Below, one piece after another: positions 1-8,073 of a stretch of 22,342 bases of DNA. The notes below the pieces were generated by a model that did no database searches, was not told the origin of the DNA, and saw nothing but the letters and a program-made list of their open reading frames with translations. The DNA is taken from positions 1 to 22,342 of the forward strand of contig JAQIDA010000020.1 of NCBI GenBank assembly GCA_027858275.1. The letters are read 5' to 3'. Position numbers and translations under genes: made by a program. Source of the DNA: Candidatus Kapaibacterium sp. (GTDB taxonomy: Bacteria > Bacteroidota > Ignavibacteria > Kapaibacteriales > UBA2268). Numbering within the stretch: position 1 is the stretch's first letter; every line of letters starts with the position of its first letter.

Positions 1-2
1 GC

Positions 3-443
3 AAAACGTCAATGTTGCCTTCTGTTAAGATCAAGAACTTGAAAGGAAAGATGATAGATACAAAAACTTTTAATAACGACGGCAAGCCGTTTATTATCAA
101 TTTTTGGGCGACTTGGTGCAAACCATGTTTGACTGAATTGAAGAACATAAATGAAGTCTACGAAGATTGGCAAGACGAAACCGGCGTTAAAATAATCGCA
201 ATTTCAGTTGATGATACGAGAAACAGCCGCAAAGTAGCTCCTCTTGTAAGAGGTAAGGGCTGGGGGTATGAAGTTTATTTGGATGAAAACAGTGCTTTCA
301 AGCGCGCTATGAACGTGAATAATCCTCCTCACACATTCTTGGTCAACGGCAAAGGTGAAATTGTATGGCAGCACAACGGTTACGCTCCGGGCGACGAAGA
401 AATCTTGTATGAAGAGTTGCAGAAGCTTCTCAAGAAAAAATAA
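3..443 (+). CDS. TlpA/ResA-like thioredoxin-fold protein, 5' partial
   Basis: Thiol-disulfide oxidoreductase of the TlpA/AhpC-TSA group, expected to act in the periplasm. Counting from the Met at position 12, the redox site WCKPC is at residues 35-39 inside FWATWCKPC, and the cis-proline region reads NNPPHTFLV, followed by the usual NGKGEIVWQHNGY strand. The reading frame stays open to the left edge, and the Met at 12 sits just at the domain boundary (LPSVKIKNLKGK). The true start, and a signal peptide or lipoprotein signal, therefore probably lie outside the window. The gene ends with TAA and is followed by a good intrinsic terminator, so it is probably the last gene of its transcript. The family assignment is secure; the specific redox partner cannot be told from sequence. 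Confidence 0.9.
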   Translation, partial: KTSMLPSVKIKNLKGKMIDTKTFNNDGKPFIINFWATWCKPCLTELKNINEVYEDWQDETGVKIIAISVDDTRNSRKVAPLVRGKGWGYEVYLDENSAFKRAMNVNNPPHTFLVNGKGEIVWQHNGYAPGDEEILYEELQKLLKKK

Positions 444-467
444 GACCGCCGCGGCAGATACAATCTT

Positions 468-509
468 AAATCAGGTGTGTCGTTTTTGTGCGATATTCCT
501 GATTTTTTT
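468..509 (+). terminator. Rho-independent terminator after the TlpA-like gene
   Basis: AAATCAGG (468-475) pairs perfectly with CCTGATTT (498-505), and the right arm runs into seven T's (503-509). The 22-nt apical part can form a few further pairs (TCG/CGA). It lies 25 nt after the stop codon of the TlpA-like gene. Confidence 0.8.
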
Positions 510-549
510 ATTGAGCTGATGTCCAAAATATATCGGGAATTCCGGTTCT

Positions 550-630
550 CGCAACATAGCGCTTCAGCGCTGTGAGAGTTGTTTGCCGGCGGGATGCTTG
601 CAGACAGCTAAAGCTGCCGGTTGCAGGCAA
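550..630 (+). other. Hairpin-rich intergenic segment before the ABC exporter gene
   Basis: Two hairpins can be drawn. In the first, AGCGC (558-562) pairs with GCGCT (567-571) around a TTCA tetraloop, with partial flanking pairing of CTCGCA with TGAGAG. In the second, the outer arms TTGCC (583-587) and GGCAA (626-630) enclose CAGC-TAAA-GCTG (605-616). It could be a 5' leader structure, a small RNA or a decayed repeat. It matches no riboswitch family that I recognise. Confidence 0.35.
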
Positions 631-668
631 TTGAACTAAGCAGATGAAAAATTCATAATGAGACATTG

Positions 669-2546
669 ATGGCGAAGAAAAATAAATTAATTAATCAAGA
701 CAGACCGGACCTTATAAAAAGGATCCTGGCCTATCTGAGCCCTTTCAAGGGCTTGGTTGTCACTGTGATTATACTTAACACAATGTTCTCAGTTTTCAGT
801 TTCTTGTCTATTGCATTGGTCAAGCCGATTTTCGGAACGCTTTTTCCGACTGAGAATTTAAAAGAAATAGAGCAGGTAACAAATTCCGGCGGCGGAGCTT
901 TTTCTTGGCTCAGCGATAAGCAGGAAGGCTTTTATCAAGCCGTTAGTGATTATGTTATAAATGATTCAAGCCCCGAATCGACACTGATTTCTTTGAGCGT
1001 ACTGCTGGTCAGTATGTTCGTGATTAAAAATATATTCAAATATCTCGGCGGTGTTTCAAAAGTCAGATTGTCTGAAAGTGTCGCCAAATCTATTCGCGAT
1101 TCTGTTTTCAAGAAAATAATTTCCCTTCCCATAGCTTTTTTCAGCAAAAACAAAAGCGGACAGCTAATGTCTGTCGTGACCAATGACGTGAATGTTATGA
1201 ACGCTTCGACAGTGATTGTCGCAGTTGATACTCTGCGTGAAGTAATGCTGGTTGTTCTGTTTTTGGTTCTGCTTCTCTCTATTTCGCCTTATCTGACTGT
1301 TATGGCGTTTAGTACAAGCATTGTGAGTTTGTTGCTGTTGCGTTTAGCAATTAGATTTATTCAGCGATATGCTTCGAGAATGCAACAGGCGATGGCAGAT
1401 TATACAACAGCGATGCAAGAAACTATATCAGGTATCCGAGTGGTTAAAGCTTATAATGCTCAGGAGAATGCCGGCGATAGTTTCACAAAGCAGACTTGGA
1501 GATATATTCGCTCAGCTGTTAAATTCAAGAAAATTGTGTTGCTGATTCCTTCTGTTAATGAGGTTTTCGCAATAGTCGCTCTTTGTGTGGTGCTGTATAT
1601 CGGCGGAACGCAAGTGCTTGTGACCCATGAGATGAAATCGGAAGACTTAATGACTTTTCTGTTCACGTTGTTTTCAATAATGGCTCCGATCTCCAAAGTT
1701 TTTAATTTGATTTCTAAGTTCGAGCAAGGACTTGTAGCCGCCGGAAGAGTTTTCAAAGTTTCGGACGAAGTAAACAATCTTCCTTCAGGCGAAAAAATAA
1801 CAGAGAGTTTTGAATCAAACATTGAATTCAAAGAAGTAGATTTTGCTTAGGCTGATAATTCTGTTATTCGAGATGTTTCTTTGAAGTTGGAAAAAGGGAA
1901 GAAAATTGCTTTTGTAGGTGCCAGCGGTAGCGGTAAATCCACTATGTTGGACTTGTTGATCCGTTTTTATGATCCTGCAAAAGGAACTATTTCGATTGAC
2001 GGCAATGATTTGCGTGATGTTGATACTAATAGTTATCGTTCTTTGTTCGGAGTTGTTTCACAGGAGACGATACTGTTCAATGATACGATCGAGAATAACA
2101 TCAAATACGGTTGCGAGGGAGCCGGCAGAGAAGATGTTATAAATGCTGCCAAGCAAGCAAACGCCTATAATTTCATAATGAGCCAACCACAAGGATTTGA
2201 TACTGTTACAGGTGACCGAGGTGTTGCGCTTTCAGGCGGCGAACGTCAGCGTGTAGCAATTGCGAGAGCTTTGATCCGCAATCCGAAGATATTGATTTTT
2301 GATGAAGCTACTTCAGCTCTTGATGCCGAATCAGAAAAAACTGTTCAGGAAGCTATAAAGAATTCTGTTGAAGATAAAACCGCGATTCTTGTGGCACACC
2401 GCCTTGCTACAATCGTTGATTCTGATGAGATATATGTTTTTGATCAGGGTCGAATCGTAGAGCAGGGCTCGCATGAAGAGCTGATTGAAATGAACGGATA
2501 TTACAGAAATCTATATGATATTCAATTCGCTTCGAAGAAGATATAA
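669..2546 (+). pseudogene. MsbA-type ABC exporter (TMD-NBD) interrupted by one in-frame TAG
   Basis: Homodimeric lipid/drug-type ABC exporter. The reading frame is 626 codons, the usual size for the family. Residues about 15-340 form a six-helix ABC exporter domain, with a roughly 50-residue periplasmic insert after the first helix. The nucleotide-binding domain has Walker A GASGSGKST (from residue 417), Q-loop VVSQE, signature LSGGERQ, Walker B ILIFDEATSALD and the H-loop histidine in LVAHRLAT. The frame is intact except for TAG at 1848-1850 (codon 394), between NIEFKEVDFA and ADNSVIRDVSL. This is where the family has the A-loop tyrosine, 23 residues before Walker A, and one base change from TAT or TAC would create it. 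Termination there would leave the membrane domain alone. A TTG at 1881 could restart the ATPase half but has no clear ribosome site. ATG 669 is preferred over the TTG at 666. It could be a recent nonsense mutation or a sequencing error. Confidence 0.85.
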
Positions 2547-2565
2547 GATTGTTTTTTTCTGACAA

Positions 2566-3030
2566 TTATTTCAAAATTGTTATTTCAACATCAATGACTC
2601 CCGAGCTGATCATATCAAGTTTTTGTGCTGCGGCTTTGGACAAATCTATTACACGATTCCCTACAAAAGGCCCGCGATCATTAACTCTGACGATTACGGT
2701 TTTCCCGTTATTAAGATTTTTTACAAGCAAACGAGTGCCGAAACTTAACGTTTTGTGGGCGCAAGTCATATTGTTCATATTAAAAATTTCGCCGCTCGCA
2801 GTTTGTCTGCCGTGAAATTTGTCAGCATAATATGAGGCTTTGCCCATGATGACTTTTCCGGTCAGGTCTTTCTTGTTGTAATTTTGACCAACCTCAACGC
2901 TCCGGCTTGGTTTAGAACCCATTATATCGGATGAAAAGCGTCTTGATGAAGTGCAAGAACTGACAAAGAGCATTGTTGTCAGAAATAACAATGCTTTGAT
3001 CCCGACAGTGAATTTTTGTGTTTTATTCAT
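2566..3030 (-). CDS. RlpA-like lipoprotein (double-psi beta-barrel)
   Basis: Predicted outer-membrane lipoprotein of the RlpA family, whose characterised members are septal lytic transglycosylases acting on peptidoglycan stripped of stem peptides. The 154-residue product has a signal sequence and lipobox VSSC (Cys26), then a low-complexity linker and a double-psi beta-barrel from about residue 60 to the end (GKASYYADKFHGRQTASGE, AHKTLSFGT, VNDRGPF). Glu81, His92 and Asp118 have the same spacing as the three residues I recall as important in Pseudomonas aeruginosa RlpA (E120, H131, D157). There is no C-terminal SPOR domain, so septal targeting as in E. coli is not supported. I chose ATG 3030 because it puts the signal peptide at the N-terminus; a longer open frame upstream overlaps the guanylyltransferase gene. 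Only five bases separate it from that gene's stop, so the two are probably cotranscribed. Confidence 0.9.
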   Translation of the reverse strand: MNKTQKFTVGIKALLFLTTMLFVSSCTSSRRFSSDIMGSKPSRSVEVGQNYNKKDLTGKVIMGKASYYADKFHGRQTASGEIFNMNNMTCAHKTLSFGTRLLVKNLNNGKTVIVRVNDRGPFVGNRVIDLSKAAAQKLDMISSGVIDVEITILK

Positions 3031-3035
3031 AAATA

Positions 3036-4148
3036 TCACATATAGTGGGTTATTTGTTTTCTTTTCATATAATCGATTATATCCTGAACATCTTCTTCGT
3101 GATCTCGTCGGCAAACTAACAATGAATCTTCCGAATCTATAATCACAAGGTCTTTTACTCCGGCAATGCCGATAAATCTGTCGTGCGAACTGATGAGGCA
3201 ATTGTGAATATTGACTGCTGCGACGTTGCCTTCAACATAGTTATTGCGGGCGTCTTTAAACACGATTCTGTGTATTTCGTCCCAGCTGCCGAGATCGGAC
3301 CAGGTGAAAGTAGAGCGCACTACAAAAACATTGTCCGCTTTTTCCAAAATTGCATAATCAAGTGAGTCGTTGTCAATTTGATAATAAATATCCTTGAGTG
3401 TTTCCTTGAAGAAATCCTTCCCGACTTGTTTTTTGAGAATTTTAAAAAATCTATAATGTTCGGGTAAGTATTTTTTGAACGCATTGAGAATAACATCTTT
3501 TCGCCATACAAATATGCCGCTGTTCCATACAAAGTCGCCTGAATCCATAAATCTTTGGGCAGTCGCGCTGTCGGGTTTTTCTGCGAATGTAGTAGAATAT
3601 CTAACGTTCTCGTCAATGACTTCTTCCGGTTTGAAAGACTTGTCCTTCACTTGAATATATCCGTATTCCGTTTCAGGCCTTGACGGATTAATTCCGAGAG
3701 TGACAATACCCTTTTTATTATACGCAACGTCAGCTGCCAGAATCAGGCTGTCGTGAAATTCACGAACATTTTCTATGTAATGATCTGAAGGGAATGCCAT
3801 AATAACAGAGTCGTCGTCATATTTCTCCGAGATATATGTGACGGCTAGTGCGACACAGGGGGCTGTTCCGCGTCCGAAAGGTTCGGAAATAATATTTTCC
3901 TCGGCAATCGCCGGCAATTGTTCTATAACTTGTTCTTTAATTCTGTCATTTGTGACTATATAAATATCACTCAAATCAAAATAGGGAAGAAGCCTCACGA
4001 CAGTGTTTTGTATCATGCTTCCTTCGCCCAAAATATAGGTCAGCAGCTTGGGATTGTCTTTAGTGCTGCGCGGCCACAATGCAGTAGCTGTTCCGCCGGC
4101 CATAATCAAAGCAGCTTTTTTGAAATCTTTTGTTTTCTTTTTTGTCAT
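3036..4148 (-). CDS. manC: Mannose-1-phosphate guanylyltransferase (ManC type)
   Basis: Cytoplasmic nucleotidyltransferase expected to make GDP-mannose from mannose-1-phosphate and GTP for surface polysaccharides or glycans. The 370-residue length fits single-domain ManC enzymes without the isomerase half. Family blocks are clear: EPFGRGTAPCVALA, FPSDHYIE, ETEYGYIQV, FAEKPDSATAQRF, FVWNSGIFVW and TWSDLGSWDEI. The C-terminal beta-helix-like part reads EGNVAAVNIHNCLISS...GVKDLVIIDSEDSLLVC. The N-terminal loop is odd: it reads AGGTATALWPRSTKDNPK where the family has AGGxGxRxWPxS...PK, so the second glycine and the arginine of the loop are both replaced by alanine. GGA lies a suitable distance before the ATG. 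Other sugar-1-phosphate nucleotidyltransferase specificities remain possible given that loop. Confidence 0.87.
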   Translation of the reverse strand: MTKKKTKDFKKAALIMAGGTATALWPRSTKDNPKLLTYILGEGSMIQNTVVRLLPYFDLSDIYIVTNDRIKEQVIEQLPAIAEENIISEPFGRGTAPCVALAVTYISEKYDDDSVIMAFPSDHYIENVREFHDSLILAADVAYNKKGIVTLGINPSRPETEYGYIQVKDKSFKPEEVIDENVRYSTTFAEKPDSATAQRFMDSGDFVWNSGIFVWRKDVILNAFKKYLPEHYRFFKILKKQVGKDFFKETLKDIYYQIDNDSLDYAILEKADNVFVVRSTFTWSDLGSWDEIHRIVFKDARNNYVEGNVAAVNIHNCLISSHDRFIGIAGVKDLVIIDSEDSLLVCRRDHEEDVQDIIDYMKRKQITHYM

Positions 4149-4195
4149 TTTCTGTCCTGTATTTGAAATACGTCGATTAACTGCGAAGACAGTGG

Positions 4196-6097
4196 TTAAT
4201 CCTCGGCTAATACAATAATCTTATCTTCAGGCTTAAATATAATTTTATTAGATTTTTTTGGGTTAATAGCTATTCCGAAGAATGCTTCTTCATTGTGCGC
4301 GTCTGCCTGAATGCGGTATCCGAAAGCAATTTCACTAAGTTGTGCAGCAGATTCCAAGATAGTATAAAAATCTGTTTCCGCGCCAATTTGCACATAGTCA
4401 CTGACGGGTTTGAGATAGATTTCCGCGCCTTCGGCATCAAAGAAATCATCAAAGACATCTTTCAGGAATTTATTTTCCGAAAGCTGTGTGAGCATCAGAC
4501 TGATCAGTTTGTCACTTACAATGAAATCATCGGCGCGAGCAACGTCGGCCAGAGATTGGTTTCGTACGTCCAGCATTTCGCTGACAATATTCAAATGTTT
4601 GCCGGTTTTGTCAGAGATATTGCGAAGATGAAGCAGGCAAATTAATGTGCGAGCGTCGGCTTCCTGAATCTCTAAATTGTTATAGCTGAGAATAATTATT
4701 TGATCGAAAGACGGAACATCTATTTCATCCAAAGCCGAACGGAATGTGATGTTTCCTTTCGAAAAACTGACTGTCTGATTGTTTAGTCCCTTGTTTAGAA
4801 TATCTATTTCACTATCTAAATTTTCCATGTCAGCAAGTATAACTGTTTGCGATCCGGGCGCGGCATATAGTTCTAATTCGTTGATAATCCGCCCGCCTTT
4901 TTCGTTCCAGCCGAGGAATAGTGTTTTTTCTGCCGGGATTTCACGGGTTTTTGAATGTTTGATAATGGAGCGGTCAATCGGATGAGCGTTTTCCCCGTTG
5001 ACAACAACTGTGTCATCATCTTCGGAAACAGCAATGATTTTATCGCCTTTTCTGATGATTGTATCCATAGGAGGATTTATAAGAACACCCTTGTCAAAAA
5101 ATTGCAGACCGATTACGGCTGAGTCTTCGTAAGCGAAAAGTGATTCACGGAAAGTTTTGCCGACGAAAGCCGGTTCTTCCTGAAAATATATTTCATCGCC
5201 TGAATAATCAAGAAGTTCAGTATAAACAATACTCAATCCTGACTGGCGAGCAGTCTGAGCCATCACTTTAGCAACAACGTCGAATGAGAGGACATAAGTA
5301 ACTTCATCCCCGCCGGCGACTTCAGCGGCTTCGATATTTGCCTCGTCCTTGATCTCTGCAACTATATGATATTTTTCATCCTTTCGATTCGGGTTGTTTA
5401 TCAAAGCAAGCACGGACTTAATTACATGAGTATCGGGATTCGGTACATCGGGCGAAATAATGATAATCGATCGAGCACTGTGAGGATTGACTGTCTCAAT
5501 ATCTGTTAATTCCAGAGGTTGACCGTTTCGGCAGATTATTCGTGTAGTACCGGTATTAGGAATTTTTGCTCTGATCTCTTCTTCCATTTCCACTTTATCT
5601 TTTTCGCCGAGAATCACAATACTCAAACCCGATTGGTTTTCGTTAGCAATAACAAGTTCGGATATAATTGTGAAAATTTTAGGTGACCATCTGATCACCA
5701 GTGTATGATTTTTTTCAAGGACTGTAGATCGACCGCGCCGTAAATAATCTACTTTGTTTTTGAACGCTGTTGAAACAATACCGATGAGAGAGCTTAGTAT
5801 CATAATGCCGGTGAGAGTAACAAAGAGCATTATCGCTCTGAATAACCATCCGGTATCGTCGCCGAATGTGCCGGGGTCTAACATACGAGTCATACTCTGC
5901 CACCAAGCTTCGAGCCAAGACAGATCTTCGGTTCCCGGTTGAGAAATGCCAAACAAGCTAATAATCGAGCCTACGACAAAAGCAAACCCGGCAGAGATCA
6001 CTGCAAGCCAGCTTATCAACGCCATTGTGCCGCGTGACAAAGTTTGTTCGAATGCGTAGCGCAGTCGCTCATAAAATGTAGATGGTTTCAGTTTCAT
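4196..6097 (-). CDS. CASTOR/POLLUX-type ion channel with RCK-like domains
   Basis: Predicted inner-membrane cation channel related to the plant CASTOR, POLLUX and DMI1 proteins. The 633-residue product has TM1 at about 25-50, a pore-like segment at about 60-80 (WLEAWWQSMTRMLDPGTF), and TM2 at about 85-112. The large cytoplasmic part starts with the family hallmark HTLVIRWSPKIFTIISELVIANE, followed by a second block IVILGEKDKVEMEEEI. An RCK_C-like region lies near residues 310-370 (GKTFRESLFAYEDSAVIGLQ...IRKGDKIIAVSED), and a second Rossmann-like half follows (KTLFLGWNEKGGRIINEL). The expected role is ligand-gated K+ or Ca2+ movement; the ion is not known. The pore lacks the TVGYG filter of ordinary K+ channels, as expected for this family. 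The gene lies 47 nt upstream of manC on the same strand, and I see no functional link between them. Confidence 0.85.
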   Translation of the reverse strand: MKLKPSTFYERLRYAFEQTLSRGTMALISWLAVISAGFAFVVGSIISLFGISQPGTEDLSWLEAWWQSMTRMLDPGTFGDDTGWLFRAIMLFVTLTGIMILSSLIGIVSTAFKNKVDYLRRGRSTVLEKNHTLVIRWSPKIFTIISELVIANENQSGLSIVILGEKDKVEMEEEIRAKIPNTGTTRIICRNGQPLELTDIETVNPHSARSIIIISPDVPNPDTHVIKSVLALINNPNRKDEKYHIVAEIKDEANIEAAEVAGGDEVTYVLSFDVVAKVMAQTARQSGLSIVYTELLDYSGDEIYFQEEPAFVGKTFRESLFAYEDSAVIGLQFFDKGVLINPPMDTIIRKGDKIIAVSEDDDTVVVNGENAHPIDRSIIKHSKTREIPAEKTLFLGWNEKGGRIINELELYAAPGSQTVILADMENLDSEIDILNKGLNNQTVSFSKGNITFRSALDEIDVPSFDQIIILSYNNLEIQEADARTLICLLHLRNISDKTGKHLNIVSEMLDVRNQSLADVARADDFIVSDKLISLMLTQLSENKFLKDVFDDFFDAEGAEIYLKPVSDYVQIGAETDFYTILESAAQLSEIAFGYRIQADAHNEEAFFGIAINPKKSNKIIFKPEDKIIVLAED

Positions 6098-6151
6098 AGT
6101 CAGACATCAAATTTTAAAAATCAAGCACAAATCCGGTTCATATTCTACATG

Positions 6152-6159
6152 CAAACATA
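6152..6159 (-). promoter_or_regulatory. Possible Bacteroidota -7 box (TATGTTTG) before the ion channel gene
   Basis: Read on the minus strand, TATGTTTG matches the TAnnTTTG box 54 nt before the ATG at 6097. I could not find a convincing TTG or TTTG element 19-21 nt further upstream, so this is only a weak call. No Shine-Dalgarno sequence precedes this gene. Confidence 0.3.
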
Positions 6160-6233
6160 CATCAATTTAGACGCTTTGCGGCTGTTAATAATTGTTGAGA
6201 GCGTGGAAGGTCTTTTATTTCAAGAAATCTCTC

Positions 6234-7955
6234 TCACTCCTTAATAAACCATATTTTATTAATCAATCCTTCATCGACTTCATATATCGCGACAGCATTG
6301 ATCACATCCATGCGAGGATTACCCGTGACACGTTCACGGTCCGTGACATATTTGCCGCAAGTGATACGATTGACTAACTCGCAGTGGAGACCGACTGCTT
6401 CTTTGAAGTAGGGAGTATATAGTTTGCGCATTTTGTCTTTCCCGGTATAGACAAGCTCATTAGGGAAATTATACACTTCAACGTCATCTGAATATACTGC
6501 CAAAAAGGCTTCAATATCATGGGCATTGTATGCGTTCAATTGCACTTGGGCGAGGTCTTCGGGTGTGACTTTGAGTATCTCTTCAGGACGATATATTTTG
6601 CCGTCTTTCACCGTAAAAAATATATCTGAAGTGTTCTGAATATCATCGTAAGGATTGGAATTTAGCACTACAAAATCAGCTTTTTTGCCTATTTCTACTG
6701 AGCCGATACGGTCTTTTATGCCGAGCATTTCCGCTGAGTTGAGTGTAGCGATTTTTAGAATCTCCGGATTAGTCAGTCCTGCCATTGACATGATTTCATA
6801 ATCTCGGAAAATTGCCGGACCGTGCAAACAGCCGACGTTGCCGGCGTCAGTTCCGTTGGCAATTGTTATTCCGTAATCGAATATTTTTTTAAGATTATTC
6901 AATATGATCTTCGACGGGGCGATTGGTTTGTCCTCCCGCGGCAACTTCCTTTGACGTTCGCCCAGCTCCTCGTCTTTGAGTTCATACATGTCAAAAAAGC
7001 TTCCGATTGTATACGGATTGCCATAGAGATGTTCGGTCGCGGAAAGTTTTAATTGCTTGGAGTAAACCTCAGAGTAAGAATTGAAAACCCTCAGAGTCGG
7101 CATAATGATAATATTGTTTGTTTTGCAGAGCTTAAGAAATTCATCATCAACTTCTTTGTCAACAACTATGTGGGCCAGGACATCCGCACCGGCTTTTATT
7201 GCTTTTTTGGCAGTTGCGAGTTCTGTAGCGTGGACGTATACTTTGAGTCCGAGTTTGTGGCTTTCATCGCAAATCGCTTTAGCAATAGGGAAGAATTCTT
7301 CCAAACCGGCAGAGGTTTTTTTTGAAACAACATACCATATTTTTATAAAATCAGCTTTCTTTCCTGCTTGTTTTCTTACCATTTTCAAAGCTTCGGAGAT
7401 TGAAGTTACTTTTACGATCGGCGGATCATCGGTTGTCAGAGCATCAGGTTGATAGGATGCGATAAGAGGACCTGTTATGAACACACGGGGCGCGGCTTCA
7501 GCAGTAAGTGATTGATCCCGTACGTCGAAATTCCACATCGGGCCGCCCATATCGGCCACCGTCGTTACTCCGCTGCGGATATATCTGCGGAACATATCAT
7601 CAATATTTGTGCGAGTCTCTTTCAATTCATCTAAATATGGTTTTCTGTGACGAAGATCCAGTCCGTCCGGTCGAGCGTACAAGCCGCCTGATTGGAAGAA
7701 ATGAATATGACCGTCGATCATGCCCGGAATAATATATTTGCCTGCGAGGTCAATAACATCCGTTCCTTCCGGAATTTTTATTGTCGGACTGACCGCGATT
7801 ATCTTATCATCCTTAGTCAGAACAATGCAATTCTTGATCACTCCCGGCTCATTGGTTTTAAGCAAAGTGGCTCCTGAGAAAGCCTTGATTGATTCAGCTG
7901 AGGCCGGAGCGACGCATATTACTATTGAGATTATTAAAATGAGAAGATGTTTCAT
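6234..7955 (-). CDS. Secreted metal-dependent amidohydrolase with SnoaL-like C-terminal domain
   Basis: Exported amidohydrolase of the imidazolonepropionase/prolidase-like group, of unknown substrate. The 573-residue product has a signal peptide with likely cleavage after ASA (residue 20). The TIM-barrel metal site is well preserved: HIH (His83, His85) in GMIDGHIHF, Lys205 in FIKIW, His242 in YVHATE, His262 in LAHIV and Asp370 in NGTDAGN. A standard C-terminal strand, GKKADFVVLNSNPYDDI, closes the amidohydrolase domain near residue 455. Residues about 463-573 form a separate domain resembling SnoaL/NTF2-like folds (NAHDIEAFLAVYSDDVEVYNF...YTGKDKMRKLY). Extracytoplasmic relatives include dipeptidases and enzymes attacking cyclic amides, but nothing here fixes the substrate. 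AAGG lies close before the ATG. It is downstream of the DUF4397 gene with a gap of about 118 nt. Confidence 0.88.
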   Translation of the reverse strand: MKHLLILIISIVICVAPASAESIKAFSGATLLKTNEPGVIKNCIVLTKDDKIIAVSPTIKIPEGTDVIDLAGKYIIPGMIDGHIHFFQSGGLYARPDGLDLRHRKPYLDELKETRTNIDDMFRRYIRSGVTTVADMGGPMWNFDVRDQSLTAEAAPRVFITGPLIASYQPDALTTDDPPIVKVTSISEALKMVRKQAGKKADFIKIWYVVSKKTSAGLEEFFPIAKAICDESHKLGLKVYVHATELATAKKAIKAGADVLAHIVVDKEVDDEFLKLCKTNNIIIMPTLRVFNSYSEVYSKQLKLSATEHLYGNPYTIGSFFDMYELKDEELGERQRKLPREDKPIAPSKIILNNLKKIFDYGITIANGTDAGNVGCLHGPAIFRDYEIMSMAGLTNPEILKIATLNSAEMLGIKDRIGSVEIGKKADFVVLNSNPYDDIQNTSDIFFTVKDGKIYRPEEILKVTPEDLAQVQLNAYNAHDIEAFLAVYSDDVEVYNFPNELVYTGKDKMRKLYTPYFKEAVGLHCELVNRITCGKYVTDRERVTGNPRMDVINAVAIYEVDEGLINKIWFIKE

Positions 7956-8073
7956 ATCTGCCTTTTGTATGGTATATTTTTCAGTGCGACAACAGAGATA
8001 CCTCCCTCATATCACAACATAAGGAATTTTTCTGATTTATTTTTGACTGTTTTATGGATTGACAGCAACAAAA

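Noticed and set aside
550..630. tRNA or known riboswitch in the hairpin-rich spacer
   Set aside because: No T-arm, anticodon arm or CCA-like end can be drawn, and the loops do not match any riboswitch I know.
1848..1850. Genome-wide reassignment of TAG as a sense codon
   Set aside because: The DPP III gene ends with TAG at 17353-17355 in a sensible place before a hairpin and the next gene, and no other conserved gene here contains an internal TAG.
2549..2815. Plus-strand ORF between the ABC exporter and the RlpA-like gene
   Set aside because: It lies antisense to the well-supported rlpA-like gene and has no recognisable domain or start signal.
3031..3201. 57-codon N-terminal extension of the RlpA-like protein
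   Set aside because: It overlaps the end of the guanylyltransferase gene, and the signal peptide with lipobox begins only at ATG 3030.
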